From Spirochaetales bacterium (GTDB lineage: Bacteria > Spirochaetota > Spirochaetia > Sphaerochaetales > Sphaerochaetaceae), in the NCBI GenBank assembly GCA_018433865.1, contig JAHDQJ010000005.1, forward strand, positions 45,134-109,133: a stretch of DNA of 64,000 bases, read 5' to 3'. Below the pieces are notes generated by a model that saw only the letters and a list, made by a program, of their open reading frames with translations, was not told the origin of the DNA and ran no database searches. Shown piece after piece: positions 8,431-16,070 of this stretch. Positions within the stretch are counted from its first letter, which is position 1, and each line of letters starts with the position of its first letter. The position numbers were made by a program, and so were the translations under genes.

Positions 8431-8443
8431 AGGGGGAACCTTG
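8410..8443. terminator. stem-loop after fba overlapping the infC promoter
   Basis: Perfect 12-bp inverted repeat CAAGGTTCCCCC/GGGGGAACCTTG (8410-8421 with 8432-8443), loop of 10. A T-rich tract (TCTTTT) directly follows on the plus strand, not the minus strand along which fba is read, so terminator efficiency for fba is uncertain. Half of it forms the spacer of the infC promoter. Confidence 0.55.
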
Positions 8444-8462
8444 TCTTTTCACGTACTGATGT

Positions 8463-9455
8463 TCACCCTTGGTTTGCCGAACCGAGCACGTTGAGATTCT
8501 TGTGCATGTACATCTCTTTCAACGCAGCACGGGCGGGACCGAGATACTTGCGGGGATCGAACTCCCCGGGTTTCTCGGAGAGGGTCTTGCGGATCAGGGC
8601 GGTCATGGCGAGCCGGCCATCACTGTCGATGTTGATCTTGCACACCGCGGACTTCGCAGCCTTGCGCAGCTGCTCCTCGGGGATTCCCACCGAGTCCTTC
8701 AACTTCCCGCCGAACTCGTTGATCATCTTCACATACTGCTGCGGAACCGATGAGGCACCATGCAGGACGATGGGGAATCCGGGGAGTTTCTTCTCGATCT
8801 CCTCGAGGATGTCGAACCGAAGCGGAGGAGGAATCAGGATGCCCTCGGCGTTGCGGGTGCATTGCTCGGGCTTGAACTTGTTCGCTCCATGACTCGTACC
8901 GATCGATATGGCCAGCGAATCGACACCTGTCTTGCTCACGAAGTCGATCACCTCGGAGGGTTGGGTGTAGGTGGAATGCTCGGCGACGACATCATCCTCG
9001 ATGCCCGCGAGAACTCCGAGCTCGCCCTCTACCGTCACGCCGTGTGCGTGGGCGTATTCGACGACCTTCTTGGTAAGCGCGACGTTCTCTTCATAGGGGA
9101 AGTGGGAACCGTCGATCATGACGGAAGAGAAGCCGTTGTCGATGCACTCCTTGCAGGTTTCGAAGGAGTCGCCGTGGTCAAGGTGGAGGACTATCGGGAT
9201 CCGGTGTCCGAGCTCCGCGGCATACTCGGATGCGCCTTTGGCCAAATTGCGCAACAGGTTGAGGTTCGCGTAGTCCCGCGCTCCCTTGGAAACCTGGAGG
9301 ATCACCGGGCTCTTCGTCTCGACGCAAGCCTGGATGATCGCCTGCAATTGCTCCATGTTGTTGAAGTTGTAGGCGGGAATCGCGTAACCGCCTTTCACGG
9401 CTTTTGCGAACAACTCTTTGGTGTTTACCAGTCCGAGTTCTTTGTAGGATGTCAT
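8463..9455 (-). CDS. fba: class II fructose-1,6-bisphosphate aldolase
   Basis: Zinc-dependent aldolase cleaving fructose-1,6-bisphosphate to DHAP and G3P in glycolysis. 330 residues. The metal-binding VLHLDHGDSFE (H at about 92), SVMIDGSHFPYEEN, GELG and GTSHG-NK segments and the C-terminal IVLHGASSVP are all visible. Start ATG 9455 has AAAGGAG at 8 bases. Monocistronic between an upstream divergent promoter region and the stem-loop at 8410. Confidence 0.96.
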   Translation of the reverse strand: MTSYKELGLVNTKELFAKAVKGGYAIPAYNFNNMEQLQAIIQACVETKSPVILQVSKGARDYANLNLLRNLAKGASEYAAELGHRIPIVLHLDHGDSFETCKECIDNGFSSVMIDGSHFPYEENVALTKKVVEYAHAHGVTVEGELGVLAGIEDDVVAEHSTYTQPSEVIDFVSKTGVDSLAISIGTSHGANKFKPEQCTRNAEGILIPPPLRFDILEEIEKKLPGFPIVLHGASSVPQQYVKMINEFGGKLKDSVGIPEEQLRKAAKSAVCKINIDSDGRLAMTALIRKTLSEKPGEFDPRKYLGPARAALKEMYMHKNLNVLGSANQG

Positions 9456-9498
9456 AGGATTTTCACTCCTTTCCTAGGGTTTGGTTAGTATCTCCTTG

Positions 9499-9528
9499 AA
9501 TCTACTTCTTTTGCAATCTGTTGGTCAA
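9499..9528 (-). promoter_or_regulatory. candidate fba promoter
   Basis: Minus strand TTGACC (9523-9528), 18-base spacer, TAGATT (9499-9504). Its -35 is part of GGTCAAC (9523-9529), which forms an inverted repeat with GTTGACC (9558-9564), the -35 of the divergent promoter. Confidence 0.45.
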
Positions 9529-9558
9529 CCGACCGGATGGGAAGCGGCCAGGCTTTTG

Positions 9559-9587
9559 TTGACCACACGAGGCCGACTTGCTAGAGT
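9559..9587 (+). promoter_or_regulatory. promoter of the gene at 9594, probably leaderless
   Basis: TTGACC (9559-9564), exactly 17 bases, extended -10 TGC-TAGAGT (TAGAGT 9582-9587). Seven bases past the -10 box is 9594, the A of an ATG; no Shine-Dalgarno sequence is present. Confidence 0.6.
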
Positions 9588-9593
9588 ATGTTC

Positions 9594-10487
9594 ATGCTTC
9601 GTCGCCGTTTCCCTTGGTATGCCCAGCTATCCATCCTCCTACTCTTGGCAGCGGTTTCCCTGGTCGGGTGGCTGTTCGCCCCGACACGTGCGCAGGTTTT
9701 GCTTGCGATGGATCCGTTCTACCAGCAAAGCTCCATGCCCTTCCTCCGTCGCATGGACATGCGATACCGCCTTGCAACGAAGCGGTATACCCTGGTGATC
9801 CTCAATCTGGATCTTGCCACGATCTCGGATGCGCAAACCTTGGCCGCTACGCTCGCGCGTTCCGTCGGGAACAAGACGGAACTGTTGGTCACCACGCCAT
9901 TGGTATCCCAAGGTTTGCAGGAAATCGGGATGTTGCCAACACTGGAGGAACAAGAGTTGCGAATCGTGGGCATGGGAACGGCAACGTCGGTATTGTTCGA
10001 CCACAAGCTGGTACGCAATCGTCCTGACCAGGGGTGGGCTTCGGCCGCCGAGCGCGTCTTGCAAGCCCTGCAGGGCAATCCGCTGCCTACAGCGGTGCTC
10101 TTCGAAGCCACCGATTCCCAGGCAGTCTCCGATGCCGATCTGTTCCTGTCACGATTTTCCGCATCTGGGGTACGCATGGTTCCTGTCACATCCCAATCGG
10201 AGATGCAGGCGCGCGCGACCATGGAACAGCTCGATGCGGAGAACGTCATGATGGTGGTGGTGCCTTACGTGAGAAATCTCGACCGGTATGTCGGCTCACC
10301 CTCGGCAGAAGGCATGCGATGGGTCGTCGATGATGCCTATGCCGAATTGATCGGTGATGGCTCCCTTGAGGGAACGGTCACGGACGATCTGTTTCTCTCG
10401 GTGTTGCCGCTTCTTGGCAACGAACACCCGCCTGTCTCCCATGAGCTTCCCCTGGTCAGGACCTATCGCAGAGCCGGTCGAAATTGA
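9594..10487 (+). CDS. unknown membrane-anchored, periplasmic-binding-protein-like protein
   Basis: 297 residues from ATG 9594 (ATG 9588 adds two). Basic start, one hydrophobic segment at about residues 10-28 (LSILLLLAAVSLVGWLF) without a lipobox, then an extracytoplasmic domain. The alternating beta-alpha pattern (TLVILNLDLATIS, ELLVTTPLVSQ, TAVLFEATDSQ, NVMMVVVPYVRNLDRYV) resembles a LacI/RbsB-type periplasmic binding fold, with no strong family match that I recognise. It could be a membrane-tethered sensor of sugars or a lineage-specific protein. The last 32 bases overlap the 3' end of the convergent tatD. Start chosen from the promoter position. Confidence 0.7.
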   Translation: MLRRRFPWYAQLSILLLLAAVSLVGWLFAPTRAQVLLAMDPFYQQSSMPFLRRMDMRYRLATKRYTLVILNLDLATISDAQTLAATLARSVGNKTELLVTTPLVSQGLQEIGMLPTLEEQELRIVGMGTATSVLFDHKLVRNRPDQGWASAAERVLQALQGNPLPTAVLFEATDSQAVSDADLFLSRFSASGVRMVPVTSQSEMQARATMEQLDAENVMMVVVPYVRNLDRYVGSPSAEGMRWVVDDAYAELIGDGSLEGTVTDDLFLSVLPLLGNEHPPVSHELPLVRTYRRAGRN

Positions 10488-11235
10488 TCCTGATCGCCTC
10501 GATGAGCTCTGCACGATCCATGCAACGCACATGCGCCGCCGTGTCATAGATCTCTTGCATGCGCAAGGGAGTATTGGGCCGACCCCTGAAAGGCTCTGGG
10601 GAAAGGTACGGGCTGTCGGTTTCCAGCAATAGGCTTTGCAACGGTACGCGGGCGAGCAACTCTCGCAACCGTGAATTCTTCCGGTAGGTGATCGGGCCGG
10701 CGAATGAGATGCAAAACCCCGCATCAAGGGCACACTCGAGCAATTCCTCGCTCGAGGAGAAGCAGTGCATGATCCCTCCGTCCTTCCACTGGTGTGCACG
10801 CAAGATCGCCTGCATGTCGGCATCGGCGTCACGGTTATGGATGATCACCGGTTTTCCGAGCCGGAAGGCGAACAGGATTTGCGCTTCGAACAGGTCCCTC
10901 TGTCTTGCGGGAGTGCCGTAGTTCCAGTGATAATCCAAGCCAATCTCTCCGATGAAATCGAATAAGATGTCGGCGGTATGCTGCTCAAGACGGGCCATTA
11001 TTTCGACAACCGGTTCGACGGAGTCCGCGATCCACGGTCCGGATCCGGCAGCGAGCCTGATCTCAGGATAGGGGGAGGCCAACGCATACCGGGAAGCGAG
11101 GTCCTCCGGTGCGACCCCGATGTCTATGCCGCCGCCCCACGAGGATGCGTGCAATCGTCCAAGGAGTTCTTCGACATCCAAGCCTTTCTTTTGCATCTCG
11201 AGCAGATGGAAGTGGGAATCGATCAGACCATGCAT
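10456..11235 (-). CDS. tatD: TatD family metal-dependent hydrolase (DNase)
   Basis: 259 residues of the amidohydrolase-fold TatD family. Metal ligands H8 and H10 in DSHFHLLE, then the EIGLDYHWNYG motif, PVIIHNRDAD and the C-terminal LLETDSPYLSPEPFRGRPNTP segment. TatD enzymes are Mg-dependent 3'-5' exonucleases acting in DNA repair or fragment turnover. Start ATG 11235 has no Shine-Dalgarno sequence; the promoter at 11242-11270 would start the RNA on it. Confidence 0.92.
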   Translation of the reverse strand: MHGLIDSHFHLLEMQKKGLDVEELLGRLHASSWGGGIDIGVAPEDLASRYALASPYPEIRLAAGSGPWIADSVEPVVEIMARLEQHTADILFDFIGEIGLDYHWNYGTPARQRDLFEAQILFAFRLGKPVIIHNRDADADMQAILRAHQWKDGGIMHCFSSSEELLECALDAGFCISFAGPITYRKNSRLRELLARVPLQSLLLETDSPYLSPEPFRGRPNTPLRMQEIYDTAAHVRCMDRAELIEAIRINFDRLCDRS

Positions 11236-11241
11236 CTGTCA

Positions 11242-11270
11242 ATCCTACAGACAAGATGCGACTCGCGCAA
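11242..11270 (-). promoter_or_regulatory. candidate tatD promoter, probably leaderless
   Basis: Minus strand TTGCGC (11265-11270), 17-base spacer, TAGGAT (11242-11247). +1 would be 11235, the A of the tatD ATG. Individually weak (-35 matches 3 of 6) but same geometry as the glgA, 9594 and pncA promoters. Confidence 0.4.
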
Positions 11271-11303
11271 GTGGCACCTCCCGGAGACGAAGCAGATGAA
11301 GAC

Positions 11304-11334
11304 GGAGGGCCCGGTGCTTGTGACCGGACCCTCC
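11304..11334 (-). terminator. stem-loop downstream of the peroxiredoxin gene
   Basis: GGAGGG-C-CCGGT pairs with ACCGG-A-CCCTCC around loop GCTTGTG, 20 bases after the peroxiredoxin stop. No T run follows on the minus strand, so it may stabilise the 3' end rather than act as an intrinsic terminator. Confidence 0.4.
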
Positions 11335-11354
11335 CGCAACGTGTGACGGTCGCC

Positions 11355-12032
11355 TTATTTCTTCTCGCGCTTGAAGCACATGAACCAGTCGAGACAGTAG
11401 GTGTCATCGCTCTTGCTCTCCATGCGCTCCTTTGCAGTACCGCACGAACCGGCGGTAGGAACGATCACATCATCGCCGGGTCTCCAGTCGGCAGGAGTGG
11501 CAACCTGGTCCGCATCCGCTTTCTGGAGGGCAAGGATGATCCGCTTGATCTCATCGAAATTGCGTCCGGTCGTGAGAGGGTAGTAGAGGATCGTCCGGAT
11601 GATCCCCTTCGGATCGATCACGAACACCGCGCGTACCGCTTGGGTGTTCGACTGTGAGGGTTGGATCATGCCGAACTTGTTGGCCACATCCATCTTGATG
11701 TCCTCGATCAGCGGGAAGGTGACTTCCACATCCTTCATCCCTTTCCACTCGAGCTCCTTGATCTTCCGCAGCCAAGCGATGTGTGCGTATAGGGAATCCA
11801 CGGAAAGCCCGATCAGCTCGGTGTCCAACGCCTTGAAATCCTCCTGCATCGAAGCGAAGGTCATGAACTCGGTGGTGCATACCGGAGTGAAATCGGCGGG
11901 GTGGGAAAAGAGGATCACCCACTTGCCCTTGTAGTCGGCAGGGAAATTGATTTTCCCTTGGGTGGTCACCGCACTGAACTCGGGGGCGGGATCTCCGATC
12001 AGCGGCATCTGGTTTCTCTTGGTTTCTTCCAT
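11355..12032 (-). CDS. peroxiredoxin, Prx6/archaeal AhpC type
   Basis: Thiol peroxidase reducing H2O2 and organic hydroperoxides. 225 residues. Peroxidatic C52 in ADFTPVCTTEF; the long C-terminal domain ends with C197 and the CLDWFMC pair (C213, C219), the pattern of archaeal-type 2-Cys Prx6-subfamily enzymes in which the C-terminal cysteines resolve the disulfide. Start ATG 12032 has AAGGAG at 9 bases. A strong promoter overlapping a 15-bp palindrome lies upstream, suggesting peroxide-responsive repression. trxA at 12259 is divergent and may supply reductant. Confidence 0.93.
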   Translation of the reverse strand: MEETKRNQMPLIGDPAPEFSAVTTQGKINFPADYKGKWVILFSHPADFTPVCTTEFMTFASMQEDFKALDTELIGLSVDSLYAHIAWLRKIKELEWKGMKDVEVTFPLIEDIKMDVANKFGMIQPSQSNTQAVRAVFVIDPKGIIRTILYYPLTTGRNFDEIKRIILALQKADADQVATPADWRPGDDVIVPTAGSCGTAKERMESKSDDTYCLDWFMCFKREKK

Positions 12033-12102
12033 GTCGTGTATCTCCTTCTGTATGGCCCCCGGTTCAGGTTACCTGATCAATGGGGTGCCTATTGCTAAAT
12101 CA

Positions 12103-12131
12103 ATAATAGTAACTATTACTAATAATGTCAA
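12103..12131 (-). promoter_or_regulatory. peroxiredoxin promoter
   Basis: Near-consensus on the minus strand: TTGACA (12126-12131), 17-base spacer, TATTAT (12103-12108). The operator at 12104-12118 covers the -10 box and part of the spacer. Confidence 0.8.
12104..12118. promoter_or_regulatory. Fur/PerR-family-type operator (7-1-7 palindrome)
   Basis: TAATAGT-A-ACTATTA, a perfect 7-1-7 inverted repeat. Fur-family consensus boxes have the same architecture (PerR TTATAATNATTATAA, Fur TGATAATNATTATCA). It overlaps the -10 box of a peroxide-defence gene, so a PerR-like repressor is the natural candidate; no such regulator is encoded in this window. Confidence 0.55.
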
Positions 12132-12258
12132 CGACACATTCCCCTGTTCGCCATCAGGAACGTGATATTGTCACATACGAATGGAGCCGTCTGCACTATG
12201 TTGTAGCATATGGACATGACCGGGAGAGGAACATCATCCCGCTGCAAAAGGAGAACAT

Positions 12259-12576
12259 ATGATAGTGCATGTGACCGAAGATACATTCAAGGGTGAAGTG
12301 CTGGAATCGAAGGTCCCGGTATTGGTCGATTTCTGGGCCGGATGGTGCGGCCCTTGCCGGATCCAAGGGGAGATCCTCGATGCGTTCGACCGGGACATCA
12401 CCAATGAGGACGCGAAGATCTGCAAGGTGGATGTGGATATCGAACGCGGATTGGTCAGCGAGTATCAGATCATGAGCATACCGACCATGATCGTGTTCAA
12501 GGACGGCAAACCGGTAAGCACCCAGGTCGGTGTTCGCAACGAGTCGATGTTGCGAAAGTTGCTCGGCATCGCGTGA
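12259..12576 (+). CDS. trxA: thioredoxin
   Basis: 105 residues, standard thioredoxin length. Active site WCGPC at residues 29-33 (C30, C33) after VLVDFWAG; the cis-proline loop SIPT follows at about 75. Donates electrons to peroxiredoxins, ribonucleotide reductase and others; recycled by TrxB (3247). Start ATG 12259 has AAGGAG at 5 bases. The residue between WCGPCR and the following helix (IQGEIL) is less basic than the usual KM-type sequence, so substrate range may differ. Confidence 0.93.
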   Translation: MIVHVTEDTFKGEVLESKVPVLVDFWAGWCGPCRIQGEILDAFDRDITNEDAKICKVDVDIERGLVSEYQIMSIPTMIVFKDGKPVSTQVGVRNESMLRKLLGIA

Positions 12577-12579
12577 CTA

Positions 12580-13254
12580 TCAGGTAAGTGCGGTAAGTGC
12601 ATCCCGATCGACCAATGTGATGCCTCCGCGTGAAAGGCTTACCAGCCGGTCGTCCTGGAACCGGCTGAGCATGCGGGTCACGACTTCCCGTGCAGTTCCG
12701 AGGTCCCTGGCGATCGCTTCATGGGTGATCGACAGGGAGTCCTCTCCCGCGATCGCCGCTTGTTCGAGCAGGTGCATCGCAATCCGTCTGTCCAAGCTCA
12801 TGAACACGACCTGTTCGACTACCCACATGACATCGCTGAATCGCGAGGAGACCAGCTGGTTGGTGAAATCCTGCACGTGGGGATTCGACTTGCCCACTTG
12901 CTGATAGGCATCCGTGGCGATACGAAGCATCGTGGTCTCCCGTTCGGCCATGACATGTACGTCGAACGTGATGTTCCGTATCAGGCAGGAGGCGGAGAGG
13001 ATGCACACATCGCGGTCGAAAAGCCGGTACAGGGTGATCTCCTTGCCGGTCTCGCTGATGATGTAGACGCGCAACTGTCCCGTAACCACCAGAAGCAACC
13101 CGGTGCACTTGTTGCGGTCCTCGTGCACGATATCGCCCTTCGCATGGGTGAACCTGATCGTACCGTCGATCAGGACTTGCCGCTCCTGGTCGGTGACGCG
13201 TTTCCAGAACGGAAGGTTCTCTTCAAACGATTGCAGGTCTCTCTGTTCAAGCAT
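12580..13254 (-). CDS. Crp/Fnr family transcriptional regulator
   Basis: 224 residues. N-terminal cyclic-nucleotide-binding-type beta-roll (about 20-130, with GLLLVVTGQLRVYIISETGKEITLYRLFD), dimerisation helix (about 135-165) and C-terminal winged helix-turn-helix with SITHEAIARDLGTAREVVTRMLSRF, the Crp/Fnr recognition helix. The Fnr-type N-terminal 4Fe-4S cysteine cluster is absent, so it is not a classical O2-sensing Fnr; cysteines in the beta-roll (RDVCILSASC) could sense redox or bind haem but this is speculative. Start ATG 13254 has AGGAG at 7 bases; the frame is open 28 codons further upstream without support. Follows the feo operon on the same strand but behind a terminator. Confidence 0.9.
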   Translation of the reverse strand: MLEQRDLQSFEENLPFWKRVTDQERQVLIDGTIRFTHAKGDIVHEDRNKCTGLLLVVTGQLRVYIISETGKEITLYRLFDRDVCILSASCLIRNITFDVHVMAERETTMLRIATDAYQQVGKSNPHVQDFTNQLVSSRFSDVMWVVEQVVFMSLDRRIAMHLLEQAAIAGEDSLSITHEAIARDLGTAREVVTRMLSRFQDDRLVSLSRGGITLVDRDALTALT

Positions 13255-13283
13255 GCATGATCTCCTGCAATCCATGATAACGG

Positions 13284-13313
13284 AAAAGGGGAGCACCACA
13301 CAAGGCGCTCCCC
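13284..13313 (-). terminator. rho-independent terminator of the feo operon
   Basis: Stem GGGGAGC/GCTCCCC (13288-13294 with 13307-13313), 12-base loop, followed by TTTT on the minus strand; 21 bases after the stop of the Cys-rich FeoB partner. Confidence 0.75.
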
Positions 13314-13334
13314 GATACATTTTGGAATCCGGAC

Positions 13335-13487
13335 TCACCGGCTTTCGGTTTTCTTCTCACATGCGAAGGGGCAGGTCCCACACCCGCTGTGGCAGCCGGT
13401 CTTTCCCTTGTGCTTGCTGCTGACCATGCTGCGGATGATCAAACCCAATGATCCGAAGACGATGATTCCCACGATGATGTTTGCCAT
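13335..13487 (-). CDS. FeoB-associated Cys-rich membrane protein
   Basis: 50-residue protein. N-terminal membrane helix (residues 3-18, NIIVGIIVFGSLGLII) followed by a basic linker and four cysteines C32, C36, C39 and C43 in CHSGCGTCPFAC, the layout of the small FeoB-associated family (PF12669 type) found directly after feoB in many anaerobes. It probably assists Fe2+ transport through FeoB at the inner face of the membrane. ATG 13487 has AAGGAGG at 5-6 bases and lies 12 bases after the feoB stop, so it is translated with feoB. Confidence 0.85.
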   Translation of the reverse strand: MANIIVGIIVFGSLGLIIRSMVSSKHKGKTGCHSGCGTCPFACEKKTESR

Positions 13488-13499
13488 TCCGACCCTCCT

Positions 13500-15518
13500 T
13501 CAGAAAATCAGCGAGCCGATCTGGTAGACCAGCAATGCCGCTGCATAGGCGATCCCCGTCTGGAAGAGGATCGCAGCCCAGGTCCACCGTGCACTCTGCA
13601 TCTCACGCCTGGTCGCTCCGATCGCCGCTGCACACGGTGCGGCGAAGAGGGTGAACACCATGAATGCATAGGCACTGACAGGGGTGAAGAACGTTCCGAT
13701 CGATGCAAGCAGATTCGGATCCCCCTCGGCGACGTTGCCCAGCCCGAGGACGATCCCGAATGTCGCGACGATCGTCTCCTTGGCAAGCAAGCCGGTGATC
13801 GTGGCTACCGCGACCTCCCAAGTACCGAACCCCAGCGGAACGAACAGTGGTGCGATGAGCCGTCCGAGCGAGGCGAGGATGCTCTGCTGTGTCTCGACCA
13901 GCTGGAACGACCAGCTCGTCGATTGGAGAATCCAGATCGCGGCAGAGGCCACAGCGATGATCGTGCCCGCTTTCTTGATGAATTGCTTGCCACGTTCCCA
14001 CATATGGATGAACACGCCCTTCATGCGTGGCATGTGGTATGCGGGAAGCTCCATGACGAACGGTGCAGGATCTCCTGCGAAAGCCTTGGTCTTCTTCAGC
14101 ACGATGCCCGAGAGGATCACCGCGATGATGCCCACGAGATACATGGAGGAGGCGATCCATGCGCTGTTCGGGAAGAACGCACCGACAAGAAGGGCGAACA
14201 CCGGCAGCTTCGCGCCGCACGGGATGAAGGGAGTGAGCATCACGGTCATCCTCCGGTCCCTCTGGTTCTCGATCGTCCGGCTGGCCATGATCGCAGGCAC
14301 GGAACAACCGGTCCCGATGAGCATCGGGATGAATGACTTGCCGCTGAGGCCGAATTTCCTGAAGATCCGGTCCATGATGAATGCGACCCGCGCCATGTAC
14401 CCGCAATCCTCCATGAGCGAGAGGAAGAAGAAGAGGATCATCATCTGGGGTACGAAGGTGAGCACCGATCCGACGCCGGCGATGATGCCGTCCACGACGA
14501 GGCCCGTGAGCCACGGGGAGGTGCCGATCATGGAGAGCCCCAAGGCTACGTTCGCTCCGATGAGATCGACGAACAGCCACTCGATCCACCCGATGAACAG
14601 ATCGCCGACACTCTGGATCGCGATGTAGTAGATGCCCCACATGAGGAGGAAAAAGAGCGGGAGTGCGAGCCACCTGTTGGTGACGACACGATCGATGCGG
14701 TCGCTGGCGGACAGGTTTCCCTTTTTCTTCGCCTGCCTATGGGTTCTCATGGTGATCGCACTGAGGTACTCGTAGCGATCGTTGGTGACCAAGCCCTCGG
14801 AAGCATCATCTGTCTCCGACTCCACCTGCAGGATGATGGTTTCGATCTCCTGCAACCGCGTCTCGCCAAGGTTTAGTCGTGCCAAGACCTTGCCATCCCG
14901 CTCGAAGAGCTTGATCGCATACCAGCGGAGCGTCTCTGGAGGCACACTGCCTTCGAGGAATGCCCCGATCTTTCCCAAGGCGTATTCGACCGGTTTGGAA
15001 AACGTGGCCGTCTTCGCAACGCTCTGTGCCTTTTCGATCATCTGTAGCGCTACCCTGACCAGCTCCTTCAATCCGTCTCTCGTGACCGCGGAAGTAGGCA
15101 CTACCGGGCAACCGAGGGAATGGGAGAGGGCAAGGACATCGATCACATCACCCCGTTTCTCCGTGATATCCATCATGTTCAGTGCGATCACGACGGGAAT
15201 GCCCGTCTCGATGAGTTGGGTGGTGAGATAGAGATTTCGCTCGAGGTTCGTAGAGTCGACCACATCGATGATCAGGTCGGGACGACCGTCCAGCAGGTAG
15301 TCACGTGTGACCACCTCTTCCAGCGTGTAGGGGGAAAGGGAATAGATACCCGGCAGATCGACTATCAGATACCGCTTGTCATGCTTCAGGTGGCCTTCCT
15401 TCTTTTCGACGGTCACTCCCGGCCAGTTCCCCACATACTGGGTACTGCCGGTAAGCTCGTTGAACAGTGAGGTCTTTCCTGAGTTGGGATTGCCGGCCAA
15501 GGCAATGGTGTGGGCCAT
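13500..15518 (-). CDS. feoB: ferrous iron transport protein B
   Basis: GTP-gated Fe2+ permease of the inner membrane, 672 residues. Cytosolic G-domain 1-170: G1 GNPNSGKT at 9-16, G3 DLPGIYSLSPYT, G4 NMMD; spacer domain to about 265; then a polytopic membrane domain with the two Gate regions (GTGCSVPAIMASRT and the later LGFGTWEVAVATITGLLAKETIV) carrying conserved cysteine. Start ATG 15518 has AAGGAG at 5 bases, and a 16-bp palindrome sits immediately upstream of that SD. Third gene after two feoA genes. Confidence 0.96.
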   Translation of the reverse strand: MAHTIALAGNPNSGKTSLFNELTGSTQYVGNWPGVTVEKKEGHLKHDKRYLIVDLPGIYSLSPYTLEEVVTRDYLLDGRPDLIIDVVDSTNLERNLYLTTQLIETGIPVVIALNMMDITEKRGDVIDVLALSHSLGCPVVPTSAVTRDGLKELVRVALQMIEKAQSVAKTATFSKPVEYALGKIGAFLEGSVPPETLRWYAIKLFERDGKVLARLNLGETRLQEIETIILQVESETDDASEGLVTNDRYEYLSAITMRTHRQAKKKGNLSASDRIDRVVTNRWLALPLFFLLMWGIYYIAIQSVGDLFIGWIEWLFVDLIGANVALGLSMIGTSPWLTGLVVDGIIAGVGSVLTFVPQMMILFFFLSLMEDCGYMARVAFIMDRIFRKFGLSGKSFIPMLIGTGCSVPAIMASRTIENQRDRRMTVMLTPFIPCGAKLPVFALLVGAFFPNSAWIASSMYLVGIIAVILSGIVLKKTKAFAGDPAPFVMELPAYHMPRMKGVFIHMWERGKQFIKKAGTIIAVASAAIWILQSTSWSFQLVETQQSILASLGRLIAPLFVPLGFGTWEVAVATITGLLAKETIVATFGIVLGLGNVAEGDPNLLASIGTFFTPVSAYAFMVFTLFAAPCAAAIGATRREMQSARWTWAAILFQTGIAYAAALLVYQIGSLIF

Positions 15519-15530
15519 GATCTCTCCTTA

Positions 15531-15546
15531 GTTAGCAATAGCTAAC
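15531..15546. promoter_or_regulatory. palindromic operator upstream of feoB
   Basis: GTTAGC-AATA-GCTAAC, a perfect 6-4-6 inverted repeat ending 12 bases before the feoB ATG and running into its SD. The same palindrome occurs at 16071-16086 before the first feoA. Metal-responsive DtxR/MntR-family boxes have comparable TTAGC...GCTAA half-sites, which makes an iron-dependent repressor likely. Confidence 0.6.
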
Positions 15547-15574
15547 ATTCATGCATAAAAAAACAGGGTCTCGC

Positions 15575-15799
15575 TCATTCGGCGTCGACTACGATGTTCG
15601 ATGCATCGGATTTCCTGAGGGTCAGTTCATACCCCCGTACGGTCACTTCGATCGGATCTCCGAGCGGAGCCACCTTGCGGATCGTCACCGCGCAGCCTTT
15701 GGTGATCCCCATGTCCATGATCCTGCGCATGGTGGGACCTTCGCCTCCTACCTTGCGGACCATGACCACGCTTCCGGGACGTACTTCAGAGAGGGTCAT
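15575..15799 (-). CDS. feoA: ferrous iron transport protein A, second copy
   Basis: 74 residues, SH3-like FeoA domain: MTLSEVRPGSVVMVRKV...RRIMDMGITKGCAVTIRKVAPLGDPIEVTVRGYELTLRKSDA in outline, with the conserved LMDMGI-type and PLGDPI segments. FeoA supports FeoB, probably via its G-domain. This copy is the closer match to canonical FeoA. It lies 56 bases before feoB and 27 after the first feoA-type gene. Confidence 0.93.
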   Translation of the reverse strand: MTLSEVRPGSVVMVRKVGGEGPTMRRIMDMGITKGCAVTIRKVAPLGDPIEVTVRGYELTLRKSDASNIVVDAE

Positions 15800-15826
15800 G
15801 GCATATTCCTCGCTTGTCGGAATGAT

Positions 15827-16036
15827 TCATACCTGGATCCGTTGCGCCATGGAACGGTCGAGCGCTATCCTGGAGTCCCTGATCGAGAGGATCAGGTTCC
15901 CCCCGTTCTCCGATACCACGGTGACCGACTCTCCGGCAGTGAATCCGAGACTGCCGAGAAACCGGCGTGTCTCATCCTTGCCGAGAACCATCTTGATCGA
16001 AGCCGATTCACCCACTTTGACGAATGTCAATGGCAT
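15827..16036 (-). CDS. feoA: ferrous iron transport protein A, first copy
   Basis: 69-residue FeoA-domain protein, divergent from the copy at 15575 (FLGSLGFTAGESVTVVSENGGNLILSIRDSRIALD). Tandem FeoA-type genes before feoB are common in anaerobes. Start ATG 16036 has AAGGAG at 7 bases; the 14 codons open upstream run through the operator and are not coding. First gene of the feo operon, with promoter 16099-16127 and operator 16071-16086. Confidence 0.9.
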   Translation of the reverse strand: MPLTFVKVGESASIKMVLGKDETRRFLGSLGFTAGESVTVVSENGGNLILSIRDSRIALDRSMAQRIQV

Positions 16037-16070
16037 AGCTTTTCTCCTTGTCGCAGACCCCATGATCGCA

